In this document: one piece after another, positions 5,927-14,619 of the stretch
Layout: every line of letters starts with the position of its first letter
How positions within the stretch are numbered: position 1 is the first letter of the stretch
NCBI RefSeq assembly: GCF_036880965.1
Contig: NZ_JBAJMV010000008.1
Location: 1-64,000, forward strand
DNA length: 64,000 nucleotides
Source of the DNA: JAUASW01 sp036880965
GTDB taxonomy: Bacteria; Pseudomonadota; Gammaproteobacteria; Burkholderiales; Burkholderiaceae_C
Reading direction: 5' to 3'
Notes under the pieces: model-generated
Database searches by the model: none
What the model was told of the DNA's origin: nothing
Seen by the model: the letters and a program-made list of their open reading frames with translations, nothing else
Program-made: the position numbers and the translations under genes

Positions 5927-7102
5927 ATGCAGGATTCGTCAACAACGAGAACCCGCCCTGCTAGCGCTCCAGCGCGGCTACCGCCCCTGCAGTCTGAGCG
6001 GCTTCTTGACCAGCTTCGTGAGCGCATACGGTTCCTGCACTACAGCCCCCGTACCGAGCAGGCGTACGTGCACTGGTGCAAGACATTCGTGCGCTTTCAT
6101 GGCCTGAAGCATCCAAGAGACCTCGGGCAGGCTGAAGTGGAGGCGTTCCTGTCATGGCTCGCGTCAGACAGGCACGTCGCGCCGTCCACGCACAAGCAGG
6201 CCTTGTCGGCGCTTGTCTTCCTCTATTGCAAGGTGCTGGGCCTTCAGCTGCCGTGGCTCGCAAAGATCGGGCGGCCACAGTCAAAACGCAAGCTGCCAAT
6301 GGTCTTGACCCCGGGTGACATCGTTCAGGTGCTGCGCTGGCTGGACGAAGACTACCGCTTGTTTGCACAGCTGCTGTACGGAACAGGCCTGCGGCTGACC
6401 GAGGGCCTGCAGCTCCGGGTGAAAGACCTGGACTTCGACCACGGCGCCATCATTGTTCGCGAGGGCAAAGGCGGGAAGGACCGCGTGGTGATGCTGCCTG
6501 CCAGCCTGGTCCAGCCGCTGAAGCTTCAGCTGCAACATGCCCGCGAGCTCTGGCTTGCCGATCAGACCGATGGCAAGGCTGGGGTCTACATGCCCGATGC
6601 GCTCGAAAGAAAGTACCCACGCGCCGGATCGTCATGGAACTGGTTCTGGGTGTTTCCGCAGGACAAGCACTCGGTTGACCCGCGCAGTGGCGTCGTACGC
6701 CGGCACCACATGTTTGACCAGGGTTTTCAACGGGCGTTCAAGCGAGCACTTGAGCGCTCCAATATTGGCAAGCCAGCAACCCCTCACACGCTGCGCCATT
6801 CGTTCGCAACTCATCTGCTGCAGGCCGGCTATGACATTCGAACCGTGCAAGACCTGCTCGGCCATGCAGACGTTGCCACGACCATGATCTACACGCACGT
6901 GCTGAAGCTGGGCGGTGGAGCGGTCAAGAGCCCGGTGGATTTGCTGAGCTTGAACATGAACATGAACTTGGACATGAACACGAACCTTCAGCCCCGAGGT
7001 CGAGATCGGGGTCGAGATCGGGGCCGAGATGAAGCTCGGAGTCCAGACCGGGAGACGTTGGCAATGGCGGTGCGCCGCCCTCCGTGGGCAGCGCAGAGCT
7101 GA
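5927..7102 (+). CDS. intI: Integron integrase (tyrosine recombinase) with extended C-terminus
   Basis: Catalyses attI x attC and attC x attC recombination, inserting and excising the cassettes on its left. The 391-aa product has the SAM-like core-binding domain (about 23-115) and catalytic domain with Arg156 (GTGLRLTEG), Lys in EGKGGKDR, His287/Arg290 (PHTLRHSF), His313 (LLGHADV) and Tyr322 (MIYTH). The integron-specific extra patch is present (ALERKYPRAGSSWNWFWVFP, about 225-244). ATG 5927 has GGAG 6 bases upstream; longer frames begin beyond the LexA box. Unusual: after the normal family end (KSPVDLL, about 340) there is a 50-residue tail of repeats, MN/DM-rich then RGRD-rich, encoded by short DNA repeats (6953-6985, 6998-7030). 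Orientation is divergent from the cassettes, as in all integrons. Confidence 0.95.
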   Translation: MQDSSTTRTRPASAPARLPPLQSERLLDQLRERIRFLHYSPRTEQAYVHWCKTFVRFHGLKHPRDLGQAEVEAFLSWLASDRHVAPSTHKQALSALVFLYCKVLGLQLPWLAKIGRPQSKRKLPMVLTPGDIVQVLRWLDEDYRLFAQLLYGTGLRLTEGLQLRVKDLDFDHGAIIVREGKGGKDRVVMLPASLVQPLKLQLQHARELWLADQTDGKAGVYMPDALERKYPRAGSSWNWFWVFPQDKHSVDPRSGVVRRHHMFDQGFQRAFKRALERSNIGKPATPHTLRHSFATHLLQAGYDIRTVQDLLGHADVATTMIYTHVLKLGGGAVKSPVDLLSLNMNMNLDMNTNLQPRGRDRGRDRGRDEARSPDRETLAMAVRRPPWAAQS

Positions 7103-7105
7103 ACC

Positions 7106-7145
7106 GGGCCGGGCCGGGCTGGGCTGGGCTGGGCTGGGCTGGGCG
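7106..7145 (+). repeat. GGGCN pentamer repeat, G-quadruplex-capable
   Basis: Eight consecutive GGGC(C/T/G) units begin 4 bases after the integrase stop codon. Runs of three G separated by two bases satisfy the usual G-quadruplex pattern on the plus strand. It lies between the convergent integrase and ubiC genes, where it could affect termination or be prone to slippage. Confidence 0.85.
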
Positions 7146-7174
7146 ACAGATGGTGGCGGCACCCAGAGAGGCCA

Positions 7175-7732
7175 TCAACGCCTCATGCGTCGCCGTAAAC
7201 TACCGGGCCTCTGGCCTTCCAGCTCCGGCGCAAACAACTCCATCACCCGCAGCTCCGCCCCGCAGCGGCTGAACACCGAGTTGCGCGACCAGAGCATTTG
7301 AGAGGACGCTTGCGTGCCGGTGGCCACCAACCATTGCCGTTGCATATGCCTTCTCGTGTGCCCTGAGCGAGACAGCCTGCGCGGCTGCAGCTCACTGCGG
7401 CGCACGCGCTTGTCGTGATACAGCAGGTCAGCCAAGGGGCGATGCCCCAAGCCCTTGAGCGCACGCCAGGGCCCTGCCAGTGCGACTTGATGCAAGGCTG
7501 AACGAGCCCATATCAAGGGCCGCCCATCGACGCGCAGGATCACTTCGCGCACCAGCGTCAGCCCGCGGCGCGGCAATCCCAGCGCACGCCGTTCCAGCTG
7601 GCGCAAGGGCGCAATGCGCTGGCTCAAGACCTGGACCTCGAAGCCTTGTTGGCCCAGGCGGGCCAGGCGCCTGCTCAAGGAGCCCGGCGCACGCAACCAG
7701 TCGCGCAGGCTCGCACGGCTTGCAATGCCCAT
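7175..7732 (-). CDS. ubiC: Chorismate--pyruvate lyase
   Basis: Cleaves chorismate to 4-hydroxybenzoate and pyruvate, the first committed step of ubiquinone synthesis, in the cytosol. The 185-aa product shows the family pattern: SLRDWLRAPGSLSRRLARL at the N-terminus, then LVREVILRVDGRPLIWARS, RALKGLGHRPLADLL, and the C-terminal active-site segment LRVMELFAPEL containing the conserved Glu. Length is normal for UbiC. It is the last of three same-strand genes (putA, proC, ubiC), 92 bases after proC, with a GGGA repeat in the spacer. No ubiA follows; instead the integron lies beyond its 3' end. The C-terminal 20 residues are Arg-rich. Confidence 0.85.
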   Translation of the reverse strand: MGIASRASLRDWLRAPGSLSRRLARLGQQGFEVQVLSQRIAPLRQLERRALGLPRRGLTLVREVILRVDGRPLIWARSALHQVALAGPWRALKGLGHRPLADLLYHDKRVRRSELQPRRLSRSGHTRRHMQRQWLVATGTQASSQMLWSRNSVFSRCGAELRVMELFAPELEGQRPGSLRRRMRR

Positions 7733-7758
7733 GGTGATTGTCTAGTTAGTAGGTCCGC

Positions 7759-7778
7759 GGGAGGGAGGGAGGGAGGGA
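7759..7778 (+). repeat. GGGA tetramer repeat, G-quadruplex-capable
   Basis: Five GGGA units lie in the 92-base gap between proC and ubiC, so the transcript of those genes carries the C-rich complement. On the plus strand the tract fits a G-quadruplex pattern with one-base loops. It lies 27 bases upstream of the ubiC start. Confidence 0.8.
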
Positions 7779-7824
7779 GAAGCGGAGCTTCGACCAACCT
7801 GGTCTGGACTGGCCGGACGGGCAG

Positions 7825-8700
7825 TCAATGCTTGCCCGTGCCGCTTGCCGCAGCTCCTCCGAACTCGTCACCCAACTCCACGGCCCGTCGCTGCGCCGCC
7901 TTCACTGCGCGCTGGATCGCGGCACCCACACCGTCAGTCTCCATGCTGGTGATGGCCGCGTACGTCGTGCCGCCCTTGGAGGTCACGCGCTCGCGCAGCA
8001 CCGTCGGCGTTTCCTGGGACTGCATGCCCAGCGCGGCGGCACCGCCACAAGTGGCCAGTGCCAGCTCGCGGGCCTGCCCGGCCGGCAAGCCCATCTCGAC
8101 GCCGGCCGCCATCATGGCTTCGACCATGTAGAAGAAATACGCCGGGCCCGAACCCGACAGCGCGGTCACCGCGTCCAGGTCGGCTTCTGCCGCCACCCAG
8201 AGGCTGCGGCCGGTGGGGGCCAGCACGGCTTCGACCAGCTGCCGGTCCGCCGCACTGACCGCTGCGCTGGCAAACAGGCCGGCGATACCCTGGCCGATCA
8301 GGGCCGGCGTGTTGGGCATGGCGCGCACCACGCGTGCGCTGCCGGTGGCCTGGCTGATGGCTTCGCTGCGGATGCCAGCCATCACCGACAGGTGCAGCGA
8401 GGTATCCGAGCCCTGCACTGGCGCCGCCGCTTCGCCAAACATCTGCGGCTTGACGGCCCAGACCACCAGGTCGGCCTCGCCAAGGCTGCTGTCCGCCTGC
8501 GCCACAACCGCCACGCCGGGGAAATCCTGCCGCAGCTTGTCGCGCTGCGGCGCATAGGGCTCGACCACGGCCAGCCGGGCCGCCTCATGGCCGCTGCGCA
8601 GCAGGCCTCCGATGATGGCGCTGGCCATGTTGCCACCGCCGATGAAGGCAATGCGAAGTGCGGGCGAAGACGCGGGCGTCTGTTGAGGGCTGCTGCTCAT
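7825..8700 (-). CDS. proC: Pyrroline-5-carboxylate reductase
   Basis: Reduces 1-pyrroline-5-carboxylate to proline with NAD(P)H, the last step of proline synthesis. The 291-aa product has an N-terminal Rossmann motif (IAFIGGGNMASAIIGGLL, about 17-34), VVWAVKPQM, the substrate region VVRAMPNTPALIGQG, and the C-terminal dimerisation/active-site signature TALSGSGPAYFFYMVEAM followed by LRERVTSKGGTT. Both length and motifs are standard. It follows putA by 41 bases on the same strand, so the biosynthetic enzyme may be co-transcribed with the catabolic enzyme that makes the same intermediate. Confidence 0.95.
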   Translation of the reverse strand: MSSSPQQTPASSPALRIAFIGGGNMASAIIGGLLRSGHEAARLAVVEPYAPQRDKLRQDFPGVAVVAQADSSLGEADLVVWAVKPQMFGEAAAPVQGSDTSLHLSVMAGIRSEAISQATGSARVVRAMPNTPALIGQGIAGLFASAAVSAADRQLVEAVLAPTGRSLWVAAEADLDAVTALSGSGPAYFFYMVEAMMAAGVEMGLPAGQARELALATCGGAAALGMQSQETPTVLRERVTSKGGTTYAAITSMETDGVGAAIQRAVKAAQRRAVELGDEFGGAAASGTGKH

Positions 8701-8741
8701 GATGGGCGGAAGTCTAATCGCCGCCAGCCCCGTGCCCGCCT

Positions 8742-11700
8742 TCAGTGCACGCCTGCCAGCAGCGCCGCATTGCCGCCCGCCGCTGCCGTGTTGATCGTCA
8801 GCGTCTGCTCGGCCGCGAAGCGGTAGAGCTGGCGCGGGTCGGCGGCTTCGCCAGCGCTGATCAGGGGCAGGATAGCGCCCGAGCGCTCGGACAGGGCCCG
8901 CTGCACGGCGCGGCGCTGGCCGCTGTTCGCGGCGGCCACGCAGACACCCGCGAGCAGGGGCGATTGCAGCAAGGCGCGCTCGGCATCGATGGCAAAGAGC
9001 TGCAGGGCCGCGCCCGGCAGGCCCGCTTGCTGCAGAGCCTTGCGCAGGCCTTGCGCGGCGTCCGCATCGTCGGCGCCCAGCAGGGCCACGCTGTTGCCGG
9101 CCACCAGGGCCGCGCCCACCGCGGCGCCGATCTCGGCCGGGCTGGCCCCGGCTGCCAGCACCGCGATCACGCCGCGGCCATGCAGGCGTAGCTCGTTGCT
9201 TTCGCCGGTGGGGCCGGGCAGTTCTCGGCTCGCCAGCACGGCCGGCGCGTCTTGCGCCAGGCGGCGCAGCGCGGCAGCTTCGCCGGCGGCGCCCAGCGCT
9301 TCGGCGGTGCGGCCCAGCAAGGCGGCGCGCGCTTCCAGGGCCACATCGCCCCAGACGGCCTGCGCCTGGGCGAGCGCGCCGAGTTCGGCGCTGGCGGCTC
9401 CGTCAGCCAGCGCTGTGGCTGCGGCTGCAGGCGCTGCCTGCGTCGGCGCGCAGAAGCGCCACAGATAGTTCGGGCCGCCGGCCTTGGGGCCGGTGCCGCT
9501 CAGGCCTTCGCCGCCGAAGGGCTGCACGCCCACCACCGCGCCGATGATGTTGCGGTTCACGTAGACATTGCCGATCTTGGCGGCCTCCGCCAGGCGCAGC
9601 GCGCGGCTGTCGATGCGGGTCTGGATGCCCAGCGTCAGGCCGTAGCCCAGTGCGTTGATCTCCTGCACCACGGCGTCCACATCGCCACCCCAGCGCACCA
9701 CGTGCAGCACCGGGCCGAAGATCTCGGCGCCCAGCTCCTTGATGCTCTGCAGCTCGAAGGCCACGGGCATCACCAGGCGCGGCACGGCGTCGTGCGCGCG
9801 CGCCTCGACGATCAGCCGAGCCTCCTTCTTCAGGCGCGCCACATGGCGCTGGATGTTCTCAAAAGCCTCGTCGTCGATTACCGGGCCGACGTCGGTGGCC
9901 AGCTCGGCCGGCTGGCCCACCCACAGCTCCTGCACGGCGCCCTTGATCATCTCGATCAGGTTGTCGGCAATGCTCTCATGCACGCACAGCAGGCGCAGCG
10001 CCGAGCAGCGCTGGCCGGCCGAGCGGAAGGCGCTCTGCACCACGGCGTCCACCACCTGCTCGGGCAGCGCGGTGGAGTCCACCACCATGGCGTTGATGCC
10101 GCCGGTTTCGGCGATCAGCGGGACGATCTCGCCGTCCTTCTTTGACAGCGTGCGGTTGATGATTTGCGCCACCTGGGTGGAGCCGGTGAAGCAGACACCG
10201 GCCGTCTGCTCGGCAGCCACGAGGCCGGCACCCACGGTTTCGCCGGGGCCGTGCAGCAGCGCCAGCGCATCGGCAGGCACGCCGGCGGCATGTAGGAGCT
10301 CGACCATCTTCAGCGCCACAAAAGGCGTCTGCTCGGCCGGCTTGGCCGCGACCGTGTTGCCGGCCACCAGGGCCGCCACCACCTGGCCGGCAAAGATCGC
10401 CAGCGGGAAGTTCCAGGGGCTGATGCAGACGAAGACGCCGCGGCCTTGCATCGCAATGCCATGAGATTCGGCTTCGTCCGCGTAATAGCGCAGGAAGTCG
10501 ACCGCCTCGCGCACTTCCGCGATGCAGTCGCCCTGGGTCTTGTGCGCCTCCTTGACCAGCAGCGCGCAGAACTCGGCCAGGCGGGCGTCGAGCGCATCGG
10601 CGGCACGGCGCAGGATCGCAGCGCGCTCGGCCACCGGTTTGGCGTTCCAGCCGGCAAAGCCCCCTTGCAAGAGCTGCATCGCGGCGCTGACCTGCTCCGG
10701 GGTGGCCTCGGTCACGGGCAAGACCTGGCCCTCGGCCAGTGCGTTCATCAGCGGCTCGCGCTGCTGCAGGCAGGTGAGGTCTGCACCGGTGGAGTTGGCG
10801 CGGCCATGGCCGACGCGGTCGCGGTAGAGGTCCACCGGCAGCGGCAGGGCCGTGTGCTGCTGGATCAGCTCCAGCGGCGAGGCCAGCAGCTCCTCGGGGC
10901 GCACCTGCGGATCAGCCAGTTGATGGACGAAGGACGAGTTCGCGCCGTTCTCCAGCAGCCGGCGCACCAGATAGGCCAGCAGGTCGCGGTGCTCGCCCAC
11001 CGGTGCGTAGACGCGGCAGGGAATCGTGCCGTCCTTCAGGACCTCGCGGTACACACCCTCGCCCATGCCGTGCAGGCGCTGCATCTCGAACTCGGCGCCC
11101 GCCGCGCGGGCCATCTGCACGATGGCGGCGATGGTGCCGGCGTTGTGGCTGGCGAACTGCGGATAGATCACGTCGGCATGCGCAATCAGCGCCTGCGCGC
11201 AGGCCAGATAGCTCACGTCGGTGTGCTGCTTGTGCGTGAACACCGGATAGGCCGGCAAGCCCTGCTCCTGGGCACGCTTGATCTCGCCGTCCCAGTACGC
11301 GCCCTTCACCAGGCGCACCATGAAGCGCAGGCCGTGCTTGCGGGCAATGGCCGCCACTTCGTGGACCACCTGCAGCGAACGGGTCTGGTAGGCCTGCACC
11401 GCCAGGCCAAAGCCACGCCAGCGCGGGAAGCTGGCAGCGATGCGCTCGGCCAGCGAGTCCAGGAGTTCCAGCGAGAGCTCGAGGCGGTCCACCTCTTCGG
11501 CATCGATGGTCAGGTTGATGTTGGCGCTGGCGGCGCGCTCGACCAGCTGCCAGACGCGTGGCAGCAGCTCGGCATAGACGCGCTCGCGCTGCAGGATCTC
11601 GTAGCGGGAGAACAGGGCGCTGAGCTTGATCGAGATGCCGTCCGAGCCCTCCGGGGACTCGGCCTTGCGGCCCGAGGCGATGGCCTCGATGGCGGCCAGG

Positions 11701-12338
11701 TAGCTGGCCTGGTAGCGGGCCGCGTCATGCTCGGTGCGGGCGCCTTCGCCCAGCATGTCGTAGGAGAAGCGCAATTGAGCCTGCTGCTTGCGGGCCGAGT
11801 CGGCCTCGCTCATCGCTTCACGGATATTGCGGCCGAGCACGAACTGGCGGCCCAGCAGTTGGATGGCGCGCACGGTGGCGGCCACGACGGTCTGCGCGCC
11901 CAGGCGGGTCAGGAGGCCGCCCGAGCTTTCGGCCTCGGGCAGGAATTTCTTCGACAAGGAGATCGCCGAGGCCGACAGGCTGGCCAGCATCTTGTGCGGG
12001 CCTTCGGAGTTGCCGTCGAAGTCCGCCCGGCCGAGCTGGTCGGCCGTCAGGGCGATGGCGGTGGGTGCATCGGGCACGCGCAGCAGGGCTTCGGCCAGTC
12101 GCATCAGGGCCAGGCCCTCGCTGCTGGTGATCGGGTATTCGCGCAGCAGCGACTCCATGGCCCAGAAGGGCGCCGGGTTGGCGCGCACCTGCTCCACCCA
12201 GGGCGCTGCGGTGCGGATCACGGCCGGCCAGTCCAGCTGTTCGTGCAACTGCGCTGCCAGCGCTTCGACGACAGGGCGCTCCGGCCGGTACGGGAAAGGC
12301 AGGCGGGCGCGTTCGATCGGAAGGTTGAAGCTGGTCAT
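8742..12338 (-). CDS. putA: Bifunctional proline dehydrogenase / P5C dehydrogenase
   Basis: Oxidises proline to glutamate in two channelled steps: an FAD proline dehydrogenase domain (residues about 150-480; RFMVRLVKGAYWDGEI, NGANSSFVHQL) and an NAD-dependent P5C dehydrogenase domain (about 560-1040; ISPWNFPLAIF, ETGGINAMVVDS, catalytic Cys in SAGQRCSAL, PFGGEGLSGTGPKAGG). A degenerate aldehyde-dehydrogenase-like C-terminal domain completes the 1198 aa. The E. coli-type N-terminal ribbon-helix-helix domain is absent, so this PutA should not repress its own gene; the divergent Lrp-type gene is the likely regulator. ATG 12338 is chosen because AGGAG lies 6 bases upstream; the frame is open further to 12590 but crosses the regulator's start. 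Confidence 0.95.
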   Translation of the reverse strand: MTSFNLPIERARLPFPYRPERPVVEALAAQLHEQLDWPAVIRTAAPWVEQVRANPAPFWAMESLLREYPITSSEGLALMRLAEALLRVPDAPTAIALTADQLGRADFDGNSEGPHKMLASLSASAISLSKKFLPEAESSGGLLTRLGAQTVVAATVRAIQLLGRQFVLGRNIREAMSEADSARKQQAQLRFSYDMLGEGARTEHDAARYQASYLAAIEAIASGRKAESPEGSDGISIKLSALFSRYEILQRERVYAELLPRVWQLVERAASANINLTIDAEEVDRLELSLELLDSLAERIAASFPRWRGFGLAVQAYQTRSLQVVHEVAAIARKHGLRFMVRLVKGAYWDGEIKRAQEQGLPAYPVFTHKQHTDVSYLACAQALIAHADVIYPQFASHNAGTIAAIVQMARAAGAEFEMQRLHGMGEGVYREVLKDGTIPCRVYAPVGEHRDLLAYLVRRLLENGANSSFVHQLADPQVRPEELLASPLELIQQHTALPLPVDLYRDRVGHGRANSTGADLTCLQQREPLMNALAEGQVLPVTEATPEQVSAAMQLLQGGFAGWNAKPVAERAAILRRAADALDARLAEFCALLVKEAHKTQGDCIAEVREAVDFLRYYADEAESHGIAMQGRGVFVCISPWNFPLAIFAGQVVAALVAGNTVAAKPAEQTPFVALKMVELLHAAGVPADALALLHGPGETVGAGLVAAEQTAGVCFTGSTQVAQIINRTLSKKDGEIVPLIAETGGINAMVVDSTALPEQVVDAVVQSAFRSAGQRCSALRLLCVHESIADNLIEMIKGAVQELWVGQPAELATDVGPVIDDEAFENIQRHVARLKKEARLIVEARAHDAVPRLVMPVAFELQSIKELGAEIFGPVLHVVRWGGDVDAVVQEINALGYGLTLGIQTRIDSRALRLAEAAKIGNVYVNRNIIGAVVGVQPFGGEGLSGTGPKAGGPNYLWRFCAPTQAAPAAAATALADGAASAELGALAQAQAVWGDVALEARAALLGRTAEALGAAGEAAALRRLAQDAPAVLASRELPGPTGESNELRLHGRGVIAVLAAGASPAEIGAAVGAALVAGNSVALLGADDADAAQGLRKALQQAGLPGAALQLFAIDAERALLQSPLLAGVCVAAANSGQRRAVQRALSERSGAILPLISAGEAADPRQLYRFAAEQTLTINTAAAGGNAALLAGVH

Positions 12339-12438
12339 CATGGGCTCCTGGCGGCAGGCTAGCGAAGAGCAGCACTTTAAAAGCGCTTCTGATGAATTAA
12401 ATTCCGAGTCTTGCCAATGATCTAGCCGAAAATCCAGC

Positions 12439-12927
12439 ATGACCCCTTCAGACGACGACACCGGCCAGCGCGGGCTGGACAAGATCGACGCCCGCATTCT
12501 GCGCGTGCTGCAGGCCGATGGGCGGATTTCCAACCTGAAGCTCGCTGAAAGCGTCCACCTCTCGCCGACGGCCGTGCTGGAGCGGGTCAAGCGCCTGACC
12601 CGCGACGGCTACATCCTCGGCTACGAGGCCCGGCTCAACCCGGCCAAGCTCGGCGCGGCCATGCTGGTCTTCATCGAGATCCTGCTGGACCGCACGGTGC
12701 AGGACGTGATGGACAACTTCAAGGCCGCGGTCCAGGCCCGGCCCGAGATCCTGGAATGCCATCTGGTGGCCGGTGGCTTTGACTACCTGCTGAAGACCCG
12801 GGTGGGCGACATGGCGCATTACCGCGAGTTCATTGGCAGCGTGATCTGGACGCTGCCCGGTGTCCGGGAAACCCGTACTTATGCGGTGATGGAGGAGGTC
12901 AAGAACACCACCGCCTTGCCGATCTGA
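12439..12927 (+). CDS. putR: Lrp/AsnC-family regulator, likely proline-responsive activator of putA
   Basis: A 162-aa DNA-binding protein: winged HTH (LDKIDARILRVLQADGRISN, then LAESVHLSPTAVLERVKRL) followed by the RAM ligand-binding/oligomerisation domain (AAMLVFIEILLD to VRETRTYAVMEEVK, with the HLVAGGFDYLLKTRV turn). It is divergent from putA with a 100-base gap, the arrangement of PutR in alpha- and betaproteobacteria, where this Lrp-type protein activates putA in response to proline. Assignment to PutR rests on this context. The intergenic stretch is AT-rich relative to its surroundings (TTAAAAGCGCTTCTGATGAATTAA lies within 12374-12401). Confidence 0.88.
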   Translation: MTPSDDDTGQRGLDKIDARILRVLQADGRISNLKLAESVHLSPTAVLERVKRLTRDGYILGYEARLNPAKLGAAMLVFIEILLDRTVQDVMDNFKAAVQARPEILECHLVAGGFDYLLKTRVGDMAHYREFIGSVIWTLPGVRETRTYAVMEEVKNTTALPI

Positions 12928-13073
12928 CGGCCTGCAGCAAGCCCTTCCCCCATCGGTGGGGAGAGGGGGGATGCCTCCCGGTGGGGGGCCTCCGAGTGAT
13001 GATGGGGCGAAAGAGCGGGCGCGCCGAACATGCGTCCGTCGTCCTCATCCACCCCTTGCACCCAGGAGCCGCC

Positions 13074-13301
13074 ATGTTCTTCACCGCCCGCCGCCAGCCT
13101 CCCGCAGCCATCGCCGCGCCGGTGGCCGTGATCGCCAAGCCTGATGCGCTGGACGCTGCGAAGGACGACCGCGCCGGCTGCGGCTGGTTCGACTCCTCGT
13201 TCGAGCTGAGCCGGGGGCTGGAGGTGAGTGACGCGCCAGCGGGCGTGGATTTCGACCTCTGGCTGCTGGCCTTTGACGTGGCCTCGGCCAAGGCGCACTG
13301 A
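13074..13301 (+). CDS. Small conserved-looking hypothetical protein, 75 aa
   Basis: Starts MFFTARRQPPAAIAAPVAV, with AGGAG about 8 bases before the ATG at 13074, and ends shortly before the convergent pcaG gene. The C-terminal half (CGWFDSSFELSRGLEV and FDLWLLAFD) is less biased than the Ala/Pro-rich N-terminus and looks like a folded segment I have seen in hypothetical proteins of related genera. No membrane segment or signal peptide. Function unknown; the strong ribosome-binding site is the main support. Confidence 0.6.
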   Translation: MFFTARRQPPAAIAAPVAVIAKPDALDAAKDDRAGCGWFDSSFELSRGLEVSDAPAGVDFDLWLLAFDVASAKAH

Positions 13302-13314
13302 GCCTGGCGTTCGC

Positions 13315-13842
13315 TCAGAGGTCGAAGAAGACGGTCTCTCCCTCGCCCTGCAGCCGGATGTCGAAGCGGTAGCTGCCAGGGCCCTGGAGGCGGGCGATCA
13401 GGGTCGAGCGGCGGACAGCCGGCTCGATGCGATTCAAGACCGGGTCGGCGGCATTGGCCGCCACCTCATCCTCGAAGTAGAGGCGGGTGTGCAGGCCCAG
13501 GTTGATGCCGCGCGCCAGGATGAAAACGCTGATGAAGGCCATCTGCGGCTTGATCGTCTCGAAGCGGAACAGCCCCGTGTCAGTCGCCGCCGCACTGCGG
13601 CCCCAGGCGCTGAAGGCCAGGTCGGTCTGCCAGATTTCCACCAGCACATCGGTCAGGGGTGCGCCCTCGCCGTCGAGCACCTGACCTTCGATGACGATGC
13701 GCTCACCCGGCGTGTCGTCGGTCCAGAGCCGGGGCCCGGCTGTCGCGCGTCCGAATGGGCTGGCCAGGCCGGCCGCCTCGGGCAGCAGGCCGATGTGGAC
13801 GAAGGGGCCGGCGGTCTGGGAGGCGGTTTCGCGGCGCGTCAT
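13315..13842 (-). CDS. pcaG: Protocatechuate 3,4-dioxygenase, alpha subunit
   Basis: The alpha subunit pairs with PcaH to open the protocatechuate ring (ortho cleavage to 3-carboxy-cis,cis-muconate) in the beta-ketoadipate pathway. The 175-aa product has QTAGPFVHIGLLP near the N-terminus, the intradiol-dioxygenase sandwich (IVIEGQVLDGEGAPLTDVLV, EIWQTD) and RIEPAVRRSTLIARL near the end. As in other alpha subunits the iron ligands of the beta subunit are missing. ATG 13842 overlaps the pcaH stop by four bases, which fixes the start and implies translational coupling. Confidence 0.92.
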   Translation of the reverse strand: MTRRETASQTAGPFVHIGLLPEAAGLASPFGRATAGPRLWTDDTPGERIVIEGQVLDGEGAPLTDVLVEIWQTDLAFSAWGRSAAATDTGLFRFETIKPQMAFISVFILARGINLGLHTRLYFEDEVAANAADPVLNRIEPAVRRSTLIARLQGPGSYRFDIRLQGEGETVFFDL

Positions 13843-14555
13843 GCATGCGCTCCCGGCGCTTCGAACAAGGTGGCACGTCGGCCGCGCAGGGTGATGTCCC
13901 AGCGGTAGGCGCGGCTGTCCATGGCCTCGTCGGCACCGAAGTCGGCATGGGCGATCAGGCCGCGGATCTGCTCCTCGTCCGCAATGCTGTGGACGATCGG
14001 GCAGCGCGCGATCAGCGGGTCGCCCTCGAAATACATCTGCGTCACCAGGCGCTGCGCCCAGCCCTCGCCATTCAGGGCGAAATGGATGTGGGCCGGCCGC
14101 CATTCGGCACGGTGGTTGGGCCAGGGATAGGCGCCGGGGCGGATGGTGCGGAAGAAGTAGTAGCCCTGGGCGTCCGTCATCAGGCGGCCGCAGCCGCTGA
14201 AGTTCGGGTCCAGCGGCGCCTTGTACTGGTCGCGCGGGTGGCGGTAGTGGCCGCCGGCATTGGCCTGCCAGACCTCGATCAAGGCGTTGGGCACCGGCCG
14301 GCCCAGTTCATCGCGCACATGGCCGTGGACCAGCAGCCGCTCGCCAATGGCCGGGCCGGCCTGCGCGCTGTTGAGTATCAGGTCGTGGTCCAGCGCCCCC
14401 AGGTCTTCGCGGCGAAAGCGCGGGGCAGCCAGCTGGCAGTTCAACGGGACCAGCGCCTGCTGGGGCGAACGCAAGATGCTGGACCGATAGCCCGGCGCCA
14501 GGGCCGGCGGATGCGCATCCAGGTCGCGTGGCAGGAAGGGCGGGCATTCATCCAT
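13839..14555 (-). CDS. pcaH: Protocatechuate 3,4-dioxygenase, beta subunit
   Basis: Catalytic subunit of the intradiol dioxygenase, carrying non-haem Fe(III). The 238-aa product shows the four ligands in family spacing: Tyr104 (GGHYRHPRDQ), Tyr143 (GAYPWPN), His156 and His158 (RPAHIHFAL). The N-terminal strand swap region (PPFLPRDLDAHPP) is present. Forms (alpha-beta) multimers with the overlapping downstream pcaG. No LysR or IclR regulator (PcaQ/PcaR type) and no other pca gene lies nearby, so the rest of the pathway must be elsewhere. Confidence 0.94.
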   Translation of the reverse strand: MDECPPFLPRDLDAHPPALAPGYRSSILRSPQQALVPLNCQLAAPRFRREDLGALDHDLILNSAQAGPAIGERLLVHGHVRDELGRPVPNALIEVWQANAGGHYRHPRDQYKAPLDPNFSGCGRLMTDAQGYYFFRTIRPGAYPWPNHRAEWRPAHIHFALNGEGWAQRLVTQMYFEGDPLIARCPIVHSIADEEQIRGLIAHADFGADEAMDSRAYRWDITLRGRRATLFEAPGAHA

Positions 14556-14619
14556 GGGCCCAGCATGCCAAGCCGCGCGGCCGCCAGCAAGGCGGTGGAC
14601 TACCAGTGCCTAACAATGC

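Noticed and set aside
10446..12362. 638-aa open frame on the plus strand
   Set aside because: Lies wholly antisense to putA; His/Gln/Leu-rich composition typical of the mirror frame of a GC-rich gene, no motif.
12928..13020. Rho-independent terminator after the Lrp-type gene
   Set aside because: CCCCA/TGGGG stem is only 5 bp and has no T-run on either strand.
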